Source of the DNA: Kalmusia sp. IMI 367209
Lineage: Eukaryota; Ascomycota; Dothideomycetes; Pleosporales; Didymosphaeriaceae
Assembly (NCBI GenBank): GCA_027946365.1
Contig: JAPEUQ010000015.1
Location: forward strand, 930,001-994,000
DNA: 64,000 nucleotides
Reading direction: 5' to 3'
Below the pieces are notes generated by a model that was not told the origin of the DNA, did no database searches, and saw only the letters and a program-made list of their open reading frames with translations. Position numbers and translations under genes: made by a program. Within the stretch, counting starts at the first letter, position 1, and each line of letters opens with the position of its first letter. This document shows positions 35,731 to 46,800 of the stretch, one piece after another.

Positions 35731-37298
35731 AGTGGTGCGCTGCTTGGGGCACTCTGCTATTCGGGTCTTCGGGTCGGGTCTCAGGGTGGAAAATTTTGCG
35801 GATGGGTGTGTGCATACAAGACTACTCCATTTCCTAGTCTAGTGGCAGCTCGGATTGTGTAAAACATGTACTCTAGATCAGCAATCTGAGGAGCAAGTTC
35901 CCACTTTGGCTGCTCTTAATTTCATATCCGAGGACCAATCTGGAGTCTGCCTATGTGCTGTGACGTGTGCGGATGGCCGCAAATGAGCTCAATGGGTTCA
36001 ATGGCTGTCTATAATCGTATTCCGGTGCTTCTCGAGCCCCGATCCGATGCCACGGGATGGCAATGGCTATTGACAGCTGCTCCCTGGTGAAACCTGGCCA
36101 GCTCCGAGATGCCAAGCATTTTTGCTCAACCTCATCTCTCAGGCACCACGGGGGGTGCCTTGTCCACGTTGCACAACGCCCGACAGGATCAGTCCGATGG
36201 ATCAATTATTTGAGCGCATATTGAACTTGATGAACGTTACCTGTGGATGATAATCTAGGCGCCAGTTGCTATGCTGATATAGCTCCGCAACGTCTACCGC
36301 GGACGCCGGCTGATGTCAAGCTGCGAGGAAACTTCCCCAATACTACTTTAGTCGCCAATAGGACTGTAAGCTTGTCCCACAACAATGAGCGAACTCTTTG
36401 GGCAAAGGTGTAGCCAGCTAGCTTCACTAGGCACTGCACGCTGAGTTCCGCTACAGCAGAATTAACGGTCTTAGTACGCCAATAGGCTTAATGTAAGTCT
36501 CTCTTCCCCATAGTACATCACTTCAGCTGAGAGACAACAGACCATCTTAAGCAAGTGAAAACCTAGCAACAAATCCTACCATCAAAGTCCAGCGCGCGCA
36601 AACGAGGCTTCGAACAGCCATTGACGATCGATCACGACGCGCACGCTTATATACAGCGATATTATGATGAAACGCCGAGCTTCGATCATAGCTATGGTAT
36701 GCGCATAGATTGATAAGCTTTGTGGCTCTCTTGGCCCCGTAGAGCGGAGTCCCCGTACCTGCTCCAGCTGTGCAGCATGATGTGTCTGGTAACGATTCTT
36801 CAATCGAGTTTTGTGTGCATGATAGAGCGATTCGCCCAAGGATACCTCGGTGGTATAACTGATGTCCGCAGATCTGGGTCGGAATGGCGTTCCCACAATG
36901 TTTCAGCGATGCTTCGAAACTTGGCACGCTTCACAATATCTCGAAACACCACCTCGAAAAGTGGCAAAGCAGGAAAACAGATTCATGTTTCCTAGGATTT
37001 CCATGTTCCTTCGCTTCACAGTTCACTGTGGCTTCTCCCGACTGGATCGGTTCCACACGGGAGCTTAATCTACCGTGAAACCCAGAAAGAAACTTGACGC
37101 AGCTTCCAAATAAGCTGCAACATATGGTCTTCATCTGATTTTAGAAACGCACTTCTGTCTTTATGTTATAAAAGGCGATTGGAGTGTCCAACGGGCCAAG
37201 TGTTCTTAATCAACTCAAAGCTTCCAGTGCCGGTCACGTTTTTTACTTGCTTCAATAGCACACTTTTGTACATTCCGCAATACATCTAATCCGTCAAT
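35731..37298. other. Intergenic between ATP9 and the repeat-peptide gene
   Basis: This stretch of about 1.57 kb has no supported gene. Frames around 36550-37130 are short and overlap in all phases. The right end carries a TATA box (37167-37174) for the repeat-peptide gene. Confidence 0.45.
37167..37174 (+). promoter_or_regulatory. TATA box of the repeat-peptide gene
   Basis: TATAAAAG lies 125 bp before the ATG at 37299, followed by a CT- and CA-rich leader. A strong TATA is not general among the genes in this window and suggests a regulated, highly inducible promoter. This is an inference from sequence alone. Confidence 0.5.
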
Positions 37299-37909
37299 AT
37301 GAGATTCACTTCTATCGTGACCGTTGCAGCTTTCTCTGGCGCGGTCTTCGCTGCGTCGGGTAAGTCTCCCTATCATGTGTAGTACGCGAACTAAACTAAC
37401 ACCACCTTGCAGAGAAGCGCGATCCGCAAGACGATGTCGCCTCCATCCTCGCCGCCCTCCGTGAAAACAATCCTGAGGATGCCGATGCCGCAGCCGCCGC
37501 TATGAAGATCAAGATCCGCTCTCCTGAACCTCAAAACTCCGGCGACGATGTGACAGCGATCCTTGAGGCCCTTCGCGCCAACAATCCTGACGATGCTGAC
37601 GCTGCCGAGTCTGCCATGACCAAGCGCCAGAGCTCCGGCGACGACGTCACGGCCATCTTGGAGGCCCTTCGTGCCAACAACCCTGACGATGCGGACGCCG
37701 CTGAGTCGGCGATGACCAAACGCGAGGCGCAGGATGACTTGAACAGCATTCTGGCCGCTCTCGCGGAGAATAATCCTGATGATGCGAATGCAGCGCGTGG
37801 CAGTATCCAGAAGAGGCAGGATGATGTGGCGAGCATCTTGGCGGCGCTGCGTGCTAATAACCCTGACGATGCAGATGCGGCTGCTTCGCTGAACAAGCGC
37901 TGGTTGTAA
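37299..37909 (+). CDS. Secreted Kex2-processed repeat precursor (tandem peptide repeats)
   Basis: Exons 37299-37359 and 37413-37909 join over a 53-nt intron (GTAAGT donor, ACTAAC branch, TTGCAG acceptor) to give 185 residues. A signal peptide (MRFTSIVTVAAFSGAVFAAS) is followed by KR and five tandem units of about 26-31 residues with the core DDV-x2-IL-x-AL-R-x-NNP-DDAD-AA. Units end in Lys-Arg at nt 37622-37627, 37718-37723, 37811-37816 and 37895-37900, the Kex2 recognition site. The first unit lacks it (KIKIR), so units 1 and 2 would stay joined. Predicted products are acidic and Cys-free, and the last residues are Trp-Leu. The layout is that of fungal KEP proteins, which include pheromone and RiPP precursors. 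No pheromone-like or Tyr-containing dikaritin core is present. The function is unknown. Confidence 0.75.
37421..37894 (+). repeat. Five tandem coding repeats of about 87 nt within the Kex2 precursor
   Basis: The units are imperfect in DNA but well conserved in protein. Units 2 (37541-37627) and 3 (37637-37723) encode the same 29 residues, ending in TKR, with about 14 substitutions, all synonymous. Units 1, 4 and 5 vary at positions outside the IL-AL and NNP-D cores. Confidence 0.8.
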
Positions 37910-38949
37910 GAGTAATAGGGAGAATTAATGCATAGAGTACATAGGGGATGGCGGGAGGACTTATAACAATTGTATATAGCTTTTTCTATATGAACGCGAA
38001 TGGAGAAATAATAGGTTAGTCTCACTAATACATTCGTTTCGGCCCATGGTTAGTCTGTTGGCTGTGATACACTCGAGCTACCGGCGATTGGGTGGAAATC
38101 AATGTTGCATTGGACGAACACGATACACAAAGAATGTCTCGCGAGGTGAGGCTTATCATATTCGATCGATTTATTCGAAATATGGTGATCAAAGACGGGA
38201 CGGATGTTTTACATCCGTGAACGGTCCTCAAAGTTGGATACCCCGAAAAACAACAGGCTAGAGGCTTCTGGGATAACGTCAAATTACGAACAGAAGCTTG
38301 AAGGTCGAATATGTATGATCAATAATACAGTGTAGTATCGTCTATCAGGGAGACAAGTGCGGTTCGCTATGCTTTAAGCTCAATTACAAAGCGGGTGACT
38401 TTTGCGAAAAGGCCGGCTTTTCTCTCAAGCAAAAAGAATGTCCTTTCAACGGGCCTGGACACCATTCCGAGCATCTATTCGCCGAAAACGTAGGTTAGGA
38501 AATTAGAGTGTGGCAGTGTGGCGGGCACCGGGAGCGCGAGGGGCGAGGCCTGGAGGGACGTGAGCTTGCGCCACGCATGCGTGGAGGGCGCATCCGAGAA
38601 AGTTCCGTCATGTGCGAGCTTGAGTGACTTCAGAGTTCTGCAGATCTTCGTCCTGCCCGAACCTACGAGTGAAATTACTTGGCTTGCTTAATTGTATCTA
38701 CGCCCTTCAAGTCGCGCGCTTTGCTGATTTTCTCGCGCCTTTAGACCTACGGTCGTCTGTCCGCAGTTGCGCGTTCCGAGCTGCACAAGGCTGAGATTGA
38801 CCTGTAGGCCTGCGTGTCGAGGAAGCTTTACGCATCATCTCCGTGGTTAGTTGCTTCCTCTGCCTGTATACCATCCACTGTGCAACAGTATTGACCCTGT
38901 TCAGATTTAGCATATGCTCTCGACCTTGCTCGGCCTGCTCGCAAGCTAG
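37910..38949. other. Intergenic, no supported gene
   Basis: This 1.04-kb stretch has no supported gene. A 68-codon basic frame on the minus strand (38707-38913) has no recognised family and was not accepted. Confidence 0.4.
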
Positions 38950-40615
38950 ATGGCCTCTCCGCCGCTGGACCCTTCACCGACTACTGGCCCCATGTATCGC
39001 TCATTATTAGAGAGCACACCGCTATGGCAGACCCTCGATCGGTTAGCGGACCTTGAGCTTAGCAAGGACGGCATTCTGGCTTTGTCGAAGCTCGGGGTTG
39101 CTGGTACTAAGAAGATACTCGACGTATTCGAGACGGAGGGTCGGGAAAGCGTGGATAGGCTTCTGAGCTCTCTAGAAGGCGTGCCAGAGGACACTCTAAA
39201 GGATTGGATCGACACTGTAGCGAGTAAGTGGTTTCTTGTGTGTTGTCGGGCCGTGGCAGGAGAGCTCCCGCTGTGCAAAAGCGAGACGTGTTTCCGTCTA
39301 GTACCACGGTGGCCTTTCTCTACCATGGTTGCTGTAGCTATACATGCTTCCGGGGAAAGTGTTCGAAGCTAATGTATGTTCAGACGAGAAGAGTGAAAGA
39401 GGCCGGACACGCTCCAGAAACCCTCCGCGCCCATCTATCGATAACAACATCCACGCCATCCCCGCCTCCACCGCCACAGCACTCGCCACACCATATCTCC
39501 GCCCGCCTCCCTCTCTCCAACGAAGCTCTTCGACTCGCACCCGCTCCGTGTCTTCGTCATCCACAAACATAACACACCCTTCATCCCAGAAGAGAGTGAA
39601 GCTCGCCCCCAAGTCTACGCGGAAGCAGCTTCACTGCCCGGACTGTGGAGTTCATCGCAAGAATGGCTTCGAAAACCATTTCCGCACGCATACATACCAT
39701 CTCTTCGACGCTGATCTTGGCGACCAGGATGCGATAGGGTGTGGGTACTGTCCTGCTCATGGTTTGCTGGCAGACCAGGGTAAGGTGTTTCGCGGTTTAG
39801 ACGAGTTTCTGCGCCATGTTAAAGACGTACACGCTTCCACTCCTCTTCGTTTACACTGGGACTTTAATGCCTCATTCAACCACATCATCTCCGCACAACC
39901 CCTCTTCAGACGTAAAATTTTGTCCATGATCGAGCAAGAGAGTCTGAAGAGTGAAAGTCAGGGCGCAACGAACAACATGTTCCTCACTCTATCGTGGGCA
40001 TATTCGCAGCCAACTCGGCAACTCCTCAATGAGCTGCAGACTGTTAGTGGCAGGATCGACAGCGACCCGTCTCTATATGGTGATGGAGTAGTTGACAGTC
40101 TACTGACGCGCGTGTACGATGCAGCATTGACTAAGTGGCAGTCATTGTCAGCGCTCTCCTCTTCTACCGCGCTGCCTCAACGTGTCATTCCATTACATAT
40201 CCCGCAAGCTCACACCCCACAATCTCAACCACCAACCCAAACGCAAAAGCCATCACAGGACGCGATGAGCTTCGCTGGGATCGGCCAGGCCTTTGACAAC
40301 CCAACGCCCAAGTATCCGTCTTTTGCAAACGACTCTCGATCTCCTAGCATTTTGGACCCTTCTCCTCAGGTTCCACGTCCTATCCAACGCACGTATAAGC
40401 CTTTGACTGCAGTGAGAATGGAGGGCCAGAATACTGCGCCGGGGTACAGTGGCTTCGTTCTACCGGATGTTGCACCTTCGACTTTTGCCTTCGACGGTCA
40501 TGCGCCTTACACAACGCCTCCTCCGTCGCAAAAGCCCCATCTCGACACTTTCGAAGACATATACAAGGAGTTAAACATCGATCAGGGGGATATCTACAAA
40601 AACCTGCGGGAGTAA
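38950..40615 (+). CDS. C2H2-like zinc-finger protein of unknown function (2 exons)
   Basis: Exons 38950-39223 and 39384-40615 join over a 160-nt intron (GTAAGT donor, AGCTAAT branch, TTCAG acceptor) to give 501 residues. Exon 1 encodes a helical head of about 90 residues (LDRLADLELSKDGILALSKL). Exon 2 begins with a Ser/Thr/Arg-rich linker, then two zinc-finger-like units near residues 170-235: CPDC-x10-H-x3-H (HFRTH) and CGYC-x20-H-x4-H (RHVKDVH). The rest is Pro/Gln/Ser-rich and ends FEDIYKELNIDQGDIYKNL. The architecture suggests a nucleic-acid-binding or regulatory protein, but the family is not one I can name. Confidence 0.65.
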
Positions 40616-42112
40616 CAGTGCCTTGGTCTGGACATGTAGCGTTGCGTTGCTGTGGGCCATCCACTTTGTGGTGTCGTTGAATGGCTTGCTCAGGTTTTAT
40701 TTTCACTTTCCGCAGCCCGTATACCTTCGGCACTTTATACACTTCTCGATTGAATATGCATGTTTTTCGGGATGCGCTTCACAAAGTTTGGAATTTACTA
40801 GGGGTGTTTGTTCTGCGTCTGGTCTTATGCGGCTCGCGCTGCCTTCTTATGTCATGATACCCGATTATTCTTTTGCATTCTTGCATATGTATAACCACCA
40901 CTATTGCATAGCACATATTGTTAGTCGATATATATCTTGTTTTTCTTCAAGCCTATGCCACCAGCGTCTGACGGTCTTCAAATATTCCACGAGAATCTTA
41001 AAGGTGCTCGCTTAGTGTATGTTCACATGATACGAATTAAACCACACCTTTAGAACATCTATTCAACGAGCCAGAGGCTCAGACGGATAGGTCGACCCAT
41101 TGATCCAGTGTCGAGTATCGTGTTTGAGTTTAGAGGCAAACCGCAAATATAATTTGGCGTGCGTCAGCTACACTGGATCGATGCACGATCTTGATCTATG
41201 TCTGAGCATCCATCAAGAGTAGAGTGTACGGTCAGCGATGGACTCGGTGGGTAAGTAAATGTTGGATGCCCACCTACACTAGGTACTCAACGAAAGGCTC
41301 GCAACGCAAAAGTTTCCACAACTGCAAGCTTGGACAGTATTTCCGAGTGACAAAGACCATCACAATCGGTCTCAAGATACAATATCCTACCAAAATCCTA
41401 GAGACGCAATCGTACGCTGATTGGCCCTAGGCTTCACGGGACGTACGGAAGCAGCATCTAAGCTTTAAAACCGTGTTTGCATGTTTGAGAATACCCAAGT
41501 GGTACAGATAGCACGACTTCTACCGACTGCCGGGCGCTACAGAGAGCACTACCAGCTAGTTTAGGGCCGCGCTTCCAAGTCTCAATCACTCTCCCAACGC
41601 TCCGTTAAGAATGCACCGTATTAAGGAACGGGATCCCTGCAGGGCCAAAGCCCTGCATCGTTGGTTTGTCGTCCAGCCAAGACAAAATTCCTCAAAACTC
41701 ATATTCGCAGTTGTGATTTGAAAGGAAGATATTTGTAGAAGAAAAGACCAAATGAACAAAGTGGAAAGAAAGGGTCAAAGAACTACCGTGGTATTGTTCA
41801 TGCGAGATTTCTCCGCCCAAAATGGTACAACTTACTTTCAGTCTGCCAGCCGACCTCCCAGGACCCAATATCGATACACCGCAGCCGTGATTTCGTGAAA
41901 CCTACTTTTGTCCGAAAGTGGGCCTGAGCATAGAACTTCTTAGGAACGCCTTCCAACTCCATCCTCGTGTTACCGTCCGAATTGAATGAATAATTAACAC
42001 CGTAGCGCCTCGCTAATAATGTCAAGACGTAAAAAAAAGAAAAAAAAATTTATGCCACAGGCTTATTGACCAGGAATGAGCGGTCTATCCGAAACATAAT
42101 TTTGAGATTGCT
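40616..42112. other. Intergenic between convergent genes
   Basis: This stretch of about 1.5 kb separates the 3' ends of the zinc-finger gene and the PRPP synthetase gene. It includes an A-rich tract at 42030-42050. No supported gene. Confidence 0.45.
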
Positions 42113-43898
42113 TTAGTCGTAATGCATAAAGAGCTGCGAGATGCTCTCGCCATGGTGATTACGGCGGATCGCCTCGGCTAGTAAATTGTCAACGGGAAGG
42201 ACAACGAGCTTATCTCGGGCCTGGGCCTGTTTCTCTGCCGGGATTGGGAAGGCGTTGGTTACCACGATCTTGGTGATGCACTCGCAGGCGACCAACTCCT
42301 CTAGTGAGTCACCTCCGAAAAGGCCATGGGTGGCCATGCAATACACTTTGGTGGCACCTCCTCGCTTGACTACTGTTTCTGCAGCCGCAATCCAGGACGC
42401 TGACTTGTCGATCATGTCATCGACAATGAAGACCGGCCGGTCTTTCACATTGCCAACTAAAGTAACCATTGTCTCGAGTTCCGGATTTCGCAAGTCCTCC
42501 TCCTCGTCTTCCGATGAAGCAGCCGCATCAATTGTTCCTCCCAAAGCATGTGCGTGTTCAGAGTGTGATGCCGTGGACATGAAGGAAGACATCATGCGCT
42601 CAGGAACATCTTCGTTCTCCGCGTCAGACGGGGCGCGATTTCGCCAAGAGGTGTGTGACACAGCCGACATGGAAGGTGATGGATGTGTTTCTTCGACAAT
42701 GTGGCCATGCACAAGGCGTCCGTGGATTACGTCTCTCGCACGCTGTCGATATCAGTACGGAACGATCAGGGAGTTTTGAGGAAACAAACCTCATCAGTGT
42801 ATTCATCTGCCTCCTCATCCACGCTAGGATCCTCATCTTGTCCGTCGTCGGGCTGCTTTCCTGGCTTAGGGATATCTTCGTCCTCCCTTGTGCTTACAAT
42901 TGAAGCTGCTCGCATCGATTTCGATAGGGGACTTTGTAATGTCTCTGATGTCCCATTTACGCGACGTTGAAGGGGGTTTGATGGCGCCCGAGCCCGTAAC
43001 TTCGGCTTGCCTATGTCTGCCGCCGGATTGTAAGACAGACTGGTAGTAGGTGCAATTGACGCATCCGCGTCCAGAGCCGCCTCAACAAGGCCTGGTGTCT
43101 CATACGTGCCATCTAATCTCAGTTGCTCGAACATGGCGCTTTCGTTCCAATGCACCGCAGTAGCTGCTCTCCGCCTGTCCGTAGTCACAATACCAAAGCT
43201 GAGCTTCAACGCATCCGCCAGAGATGTGACGCGTTTGGTACCACCCGGGTTCTTGCTGACAACCACTGCGTCCCTCCAATTCTGCACGTTGACGCGGATC
43301 CAGCGGGCAAGGAGGGGCTCAGCGATGAGATTGTCAACAGGGCACTTGAAGAAGCCCTGCATCTGCGACGCGTGGAGGTCGATGGTTATAACATGGTTTA
43401 CACCAGCGATATGAAGAAGGTTTGCAACCATGCGCGCGGTGATTGCGCCGCGATGCGATTTTTTCTTCGACTGGCGGGCGTAGGGGAAGTATGGCATAAC
43501 AGCTAGTTTGGTCAGCCTGGCCAGGCAATGGGGAGGTCTTGAGGGTACCTGTGATAGACTTGGAGGAGCCACCTTTGCATGCCGAGACCATAATCAGCAG
43601 CTCCATGACCGCGTCGTTAATCCTGCCTGGTCAGCAATGGAAGCCACCGTGGCCCTGTGGACCTACTTTGGGCTTCCGCTCTGAACGATGAAGACATCCT
43701 TGTCTCGCACCGAGGTGTCTGCACGCCATCAGCACGCGAACAACACGGGAGCTGGGAGGACGCACGAATCTGCACTGAGGTCTCGCCATTGGCAAACTTG
43801 CTGAGCTGGGCGACGCCCTGCTTCATGCCCAGGCGGTCGCAGATGCCATCGACTAGGGTCGGGTGGGAGGAGCCGCTGAAGACAATTGCACCACGCAT
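42113..43898 (-). CDS. Ribose-phosphate pyrophosphokinase (PRPP synthetase) subunit with long insertion (5 exons)
   Basis: The model is complement(42113-42742, 42790-43502, 43549-43622, 43667-43718, 43766-43898), 533 residues; four introns of 44-47 nt. The start MRGAIVFSGSSHPTLVDGIC and FANGETSVQIH are the Prs N-terminus. VFIVQSGSPKINDAVMELLI, VMPYFPYARQSKKK and TIDLHASQMQGFF follow. The C-terminal PRPP-loop region reads VFIVDDMIDKSASW rather than DDMxDTGGT. An insertion of roughly 170 residues, rich in Ser/Asp/Glu (about 235-405), interrupts the fold, like the non-homologous regions of yeast Prs1 and Prs5, which act in hetero-oligomers and link PRPP synthesis to cell-wall integrity. The altered loop hints at a regulatory subunit. 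An ATG 22 codons upstream (43964) is less likely. Confidence 0.85.
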
Positions 43899-46800
43899 CT
43901 TGGGAGGGCCGAGAAGCGTGAGATTGTCGTAGTGGTGCAGCGGTGGGGGGAGAAATTTGGACATTTCGGACGCGCATGAGCTTGGGCCATCAATGACTGA
44001 ATAGGAAACAGTAGCCGGGTCGATCCTGCCCTGGCCTCACAAGTCGATGCTATCGATAAGGGCACAATTCACAGCTACTGCTACTGCGGGCATGCAGGTG
44101 CGCGTACAGAGAGGGAGTGTCAGTGTACGTGCTGCCCGAGCCTCTCTTTATCCCTCGTTGGGCGTACGAACTTCCAGTGCGCTGGCACGCGACCAAGAGC
44201 TGGTCAGCTATCGAATCATGACTCCTATCGAGAGCACGCCTCGCCTGAGCGACAAGCCTCCTTCGTTCGCTCATGGCATCCTTCCATACTATCTACTTTC
44301 CGCGATCTACAATGGCTTTCATTGTATTTCAGGCCATTGCTATGATTGGCACGTACGCTTGACAGTATCGGGCTGTCAAGACCCCTGTTTGTACCAGTCA
44401 GTAAACAACACAAATAATTTCGGGAATGCTCGGAGAGGCTATGCTAGCAGAACAGTCAGCATAGCACCCTCCTCGAAATTTCTCAATCAATTAAAAGCCA
44501 ATGGTCTTCTCTCTACTTCAGTACTGGAAAAGGCGCGACTTTGAATTGCGAAAGGGACGCGGGAAGACCCATGGCGACGCTGGCCTGCATGGTCGACGGC
44601 CGGATGAGGTTGATACAATAGCCTGGACGACGAGGTGTGTACCTGGGGCTTTACTCGACTCGGCGGCTGATTCAACTGTCGGCAACAACCATAGTTGATG
44701 TCATGAGGAGGCATCTTTCTCCTGCTACAGGCTTACAGTTCACTACCATGCTCTCTCCTTGGTTGTTGCGAAGCCAATATCGGCGTCTCTTCTCTCCATC
44801 CTGCCATGTACTCCGTTGCGAATCTCGTACTATTTCTAATGCCCTCGCAGTGTCATTTATAGGCTCTTGATGAACGTTGGTCAGCTTGCAGTACATCTCC
44901 AGCTTGGAAATGAGCAGATTGGCTGTTCTCGCCCCGCGATTCTGAGCACCCATCTAAATGCCTTCCAAGGCAACGTTAATATGTCATTTGGTCCTTTGGA
45001 CGTCCTCTAAAATCGTAATGTGCCGCAGCATTTGCTGTTTATGGCCTGCTCAGCCCTCTATGCGCAGTCATGCGGTCTGCGATGCACCTCGTGTGATAAT
45101 CACATTTGACACATGATATGACTCGGAGCGTCTAAAGCCGCCCCTTTGATATCTTTTGGCGAGATAGAACGAAAGGAGCGACATAGCGCGGTGCGCCGTA
45201 TACGAACGAAGCTTGGTATGGGCTGTTCTCCATACGCCGCCTATAGAATATGCGAACGAAAGGTGGCATAGGAAGAAATGAAAGTGGTTGATAACGGAAA
45301 GGTAGCATTTGAGGCTATGAGCGGTGAGATGTACCACATTTGAGGTACGTACCTTGATGGCTCGATACAACCACCTGGGTATAGGATGATAACATTATGC
45401 GAGGGTCTCCTGAGGCCAAAAGCTAGGATTTACGAGGCAGCGCCAGTTTGACACAGGCGGATGTGGCCGATTGCTGTGCGACCCAAATTCCGTCGAAAGT
45501 AGACTGGTGGCTTTGGAGCGGCACGAGAGGAACCATCTGCATTTCCAGAACCACAAACTTGGTAATTGTGGCTGCGAAAGGCCTGCTGGACTACTTAGAA
45601 ATACCCCGATTGGTTATTGCCCGCCGCGTGCGTACTAGCAATCTCTTTCCGGCTGTTGGTCACCCAATATGTTGGTTTTACGAGATACTAATGGCCTTAT
45701 AAGTGCGCCGAGGATACACGATGCATAATTGCCATGGCAAGGTGACAGAAAACGGCACGCACAACAGCAGTCAATCTAGATTTGTGGCCAATAACCATGC
45801 GGTCAAAAGGCTTGATGCGGTCCAAGTACCGGGTTCGGACTTTGAACGAGGCTTGCAGACGGTCGTCGGAGATTTGTACCGCATTCGATGCAGGGCTACC
45901 TTGCGCTTACCATTATAGGTACTAACTATAGCTCTTCGCGATGGCGGCGTTTGCAGCGGTGTAGTTTACGGTATCTGAGATTACAATGTGAACCATTTTG
46001 GATGTTCGATCGGCCTTCTTGAAACGCACGAGAGACCTGAGGTGGGTAGGAAATGACTTGTGGTATTAGTGTTGTCAGAGTGGGTGAGAGACCGGATCAG
46101 AGACCACCTGGATGAAAATCCATAACGGTGATCTTTGTTTGAAGAGGTTACAGTGTTGTCTTACTACCAGAGCCGAAAGGGCATAGTGGAACAGAGCATG
46201 CCAATGCGCCCATGGCCTGCTTGATCCTTTGGTACTTTGTTAGTATTTTTCCGATCTTGCGGTGAAGTCAAAGGCGTTCGTGCGACGAACTCACGTGCGA
46301 GAGAGACAAACAAGCCAGGCGATAAGAGTGACTAATGGACAGAGGATGAGCAACAGGCGTGGGCAATGCTAGAAGATGACGCGCATCGATCCTGGCTTAA
46401 GGTGCGCCACGGGGCGCCTGTGATACGAACAAATCCACAGTGACACGGATCTTGCATATGTGGAACCGAACGCAAGGTCCACTCGATCCCGTGTAACCAG
46501 GAAAAAAAACTTTCTGACACGAGGGTTTTCTTGCAATGCAAGACAGTCCTGGGATGGCTATGCTCAGAGTGACTTCCCGTAGTATTTTTGCCGGTAGCCC
46601 GGATGATCGCGAGACAGGCTGTTTGGCTCAGGAGTTCACTGATACAAGATAGTTGTCGTGACGGAGAACGACGGTCCAAGTTTGATGAGCCGTTTGGTGA
46701 ACGGCTCCAGCGGAAGCCATAATGCCATTTCAAGACTTCCACCTTCCCCCAGTCCACCTCGTTTGCGGCGTACACGGAGAATGCCAGACAGGAGCGGTAT

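Noticed and set aside
37299..37909. Alpha-pheromone or dikaritin (ustiloxin-type) precursor
   Set aside because: No short W/C-rich pheromone core, no Tyr-containing cyclisation core and no UstY-like gene nearby. Only the Kex2-repeat layout is shared.
38707..38913. 68-codon basic frame on the minus strand
   Set aside because: No recognised family and no other support; it could be chance in the promoter of the zinc-finger gene.
43667..43718. Apparent frameshift in the second exon of the PRPP synthetase gene
   Set aside because: On re-reading the bases the frame VFIVQSGSPK is continuous and the exon phase is consistent.
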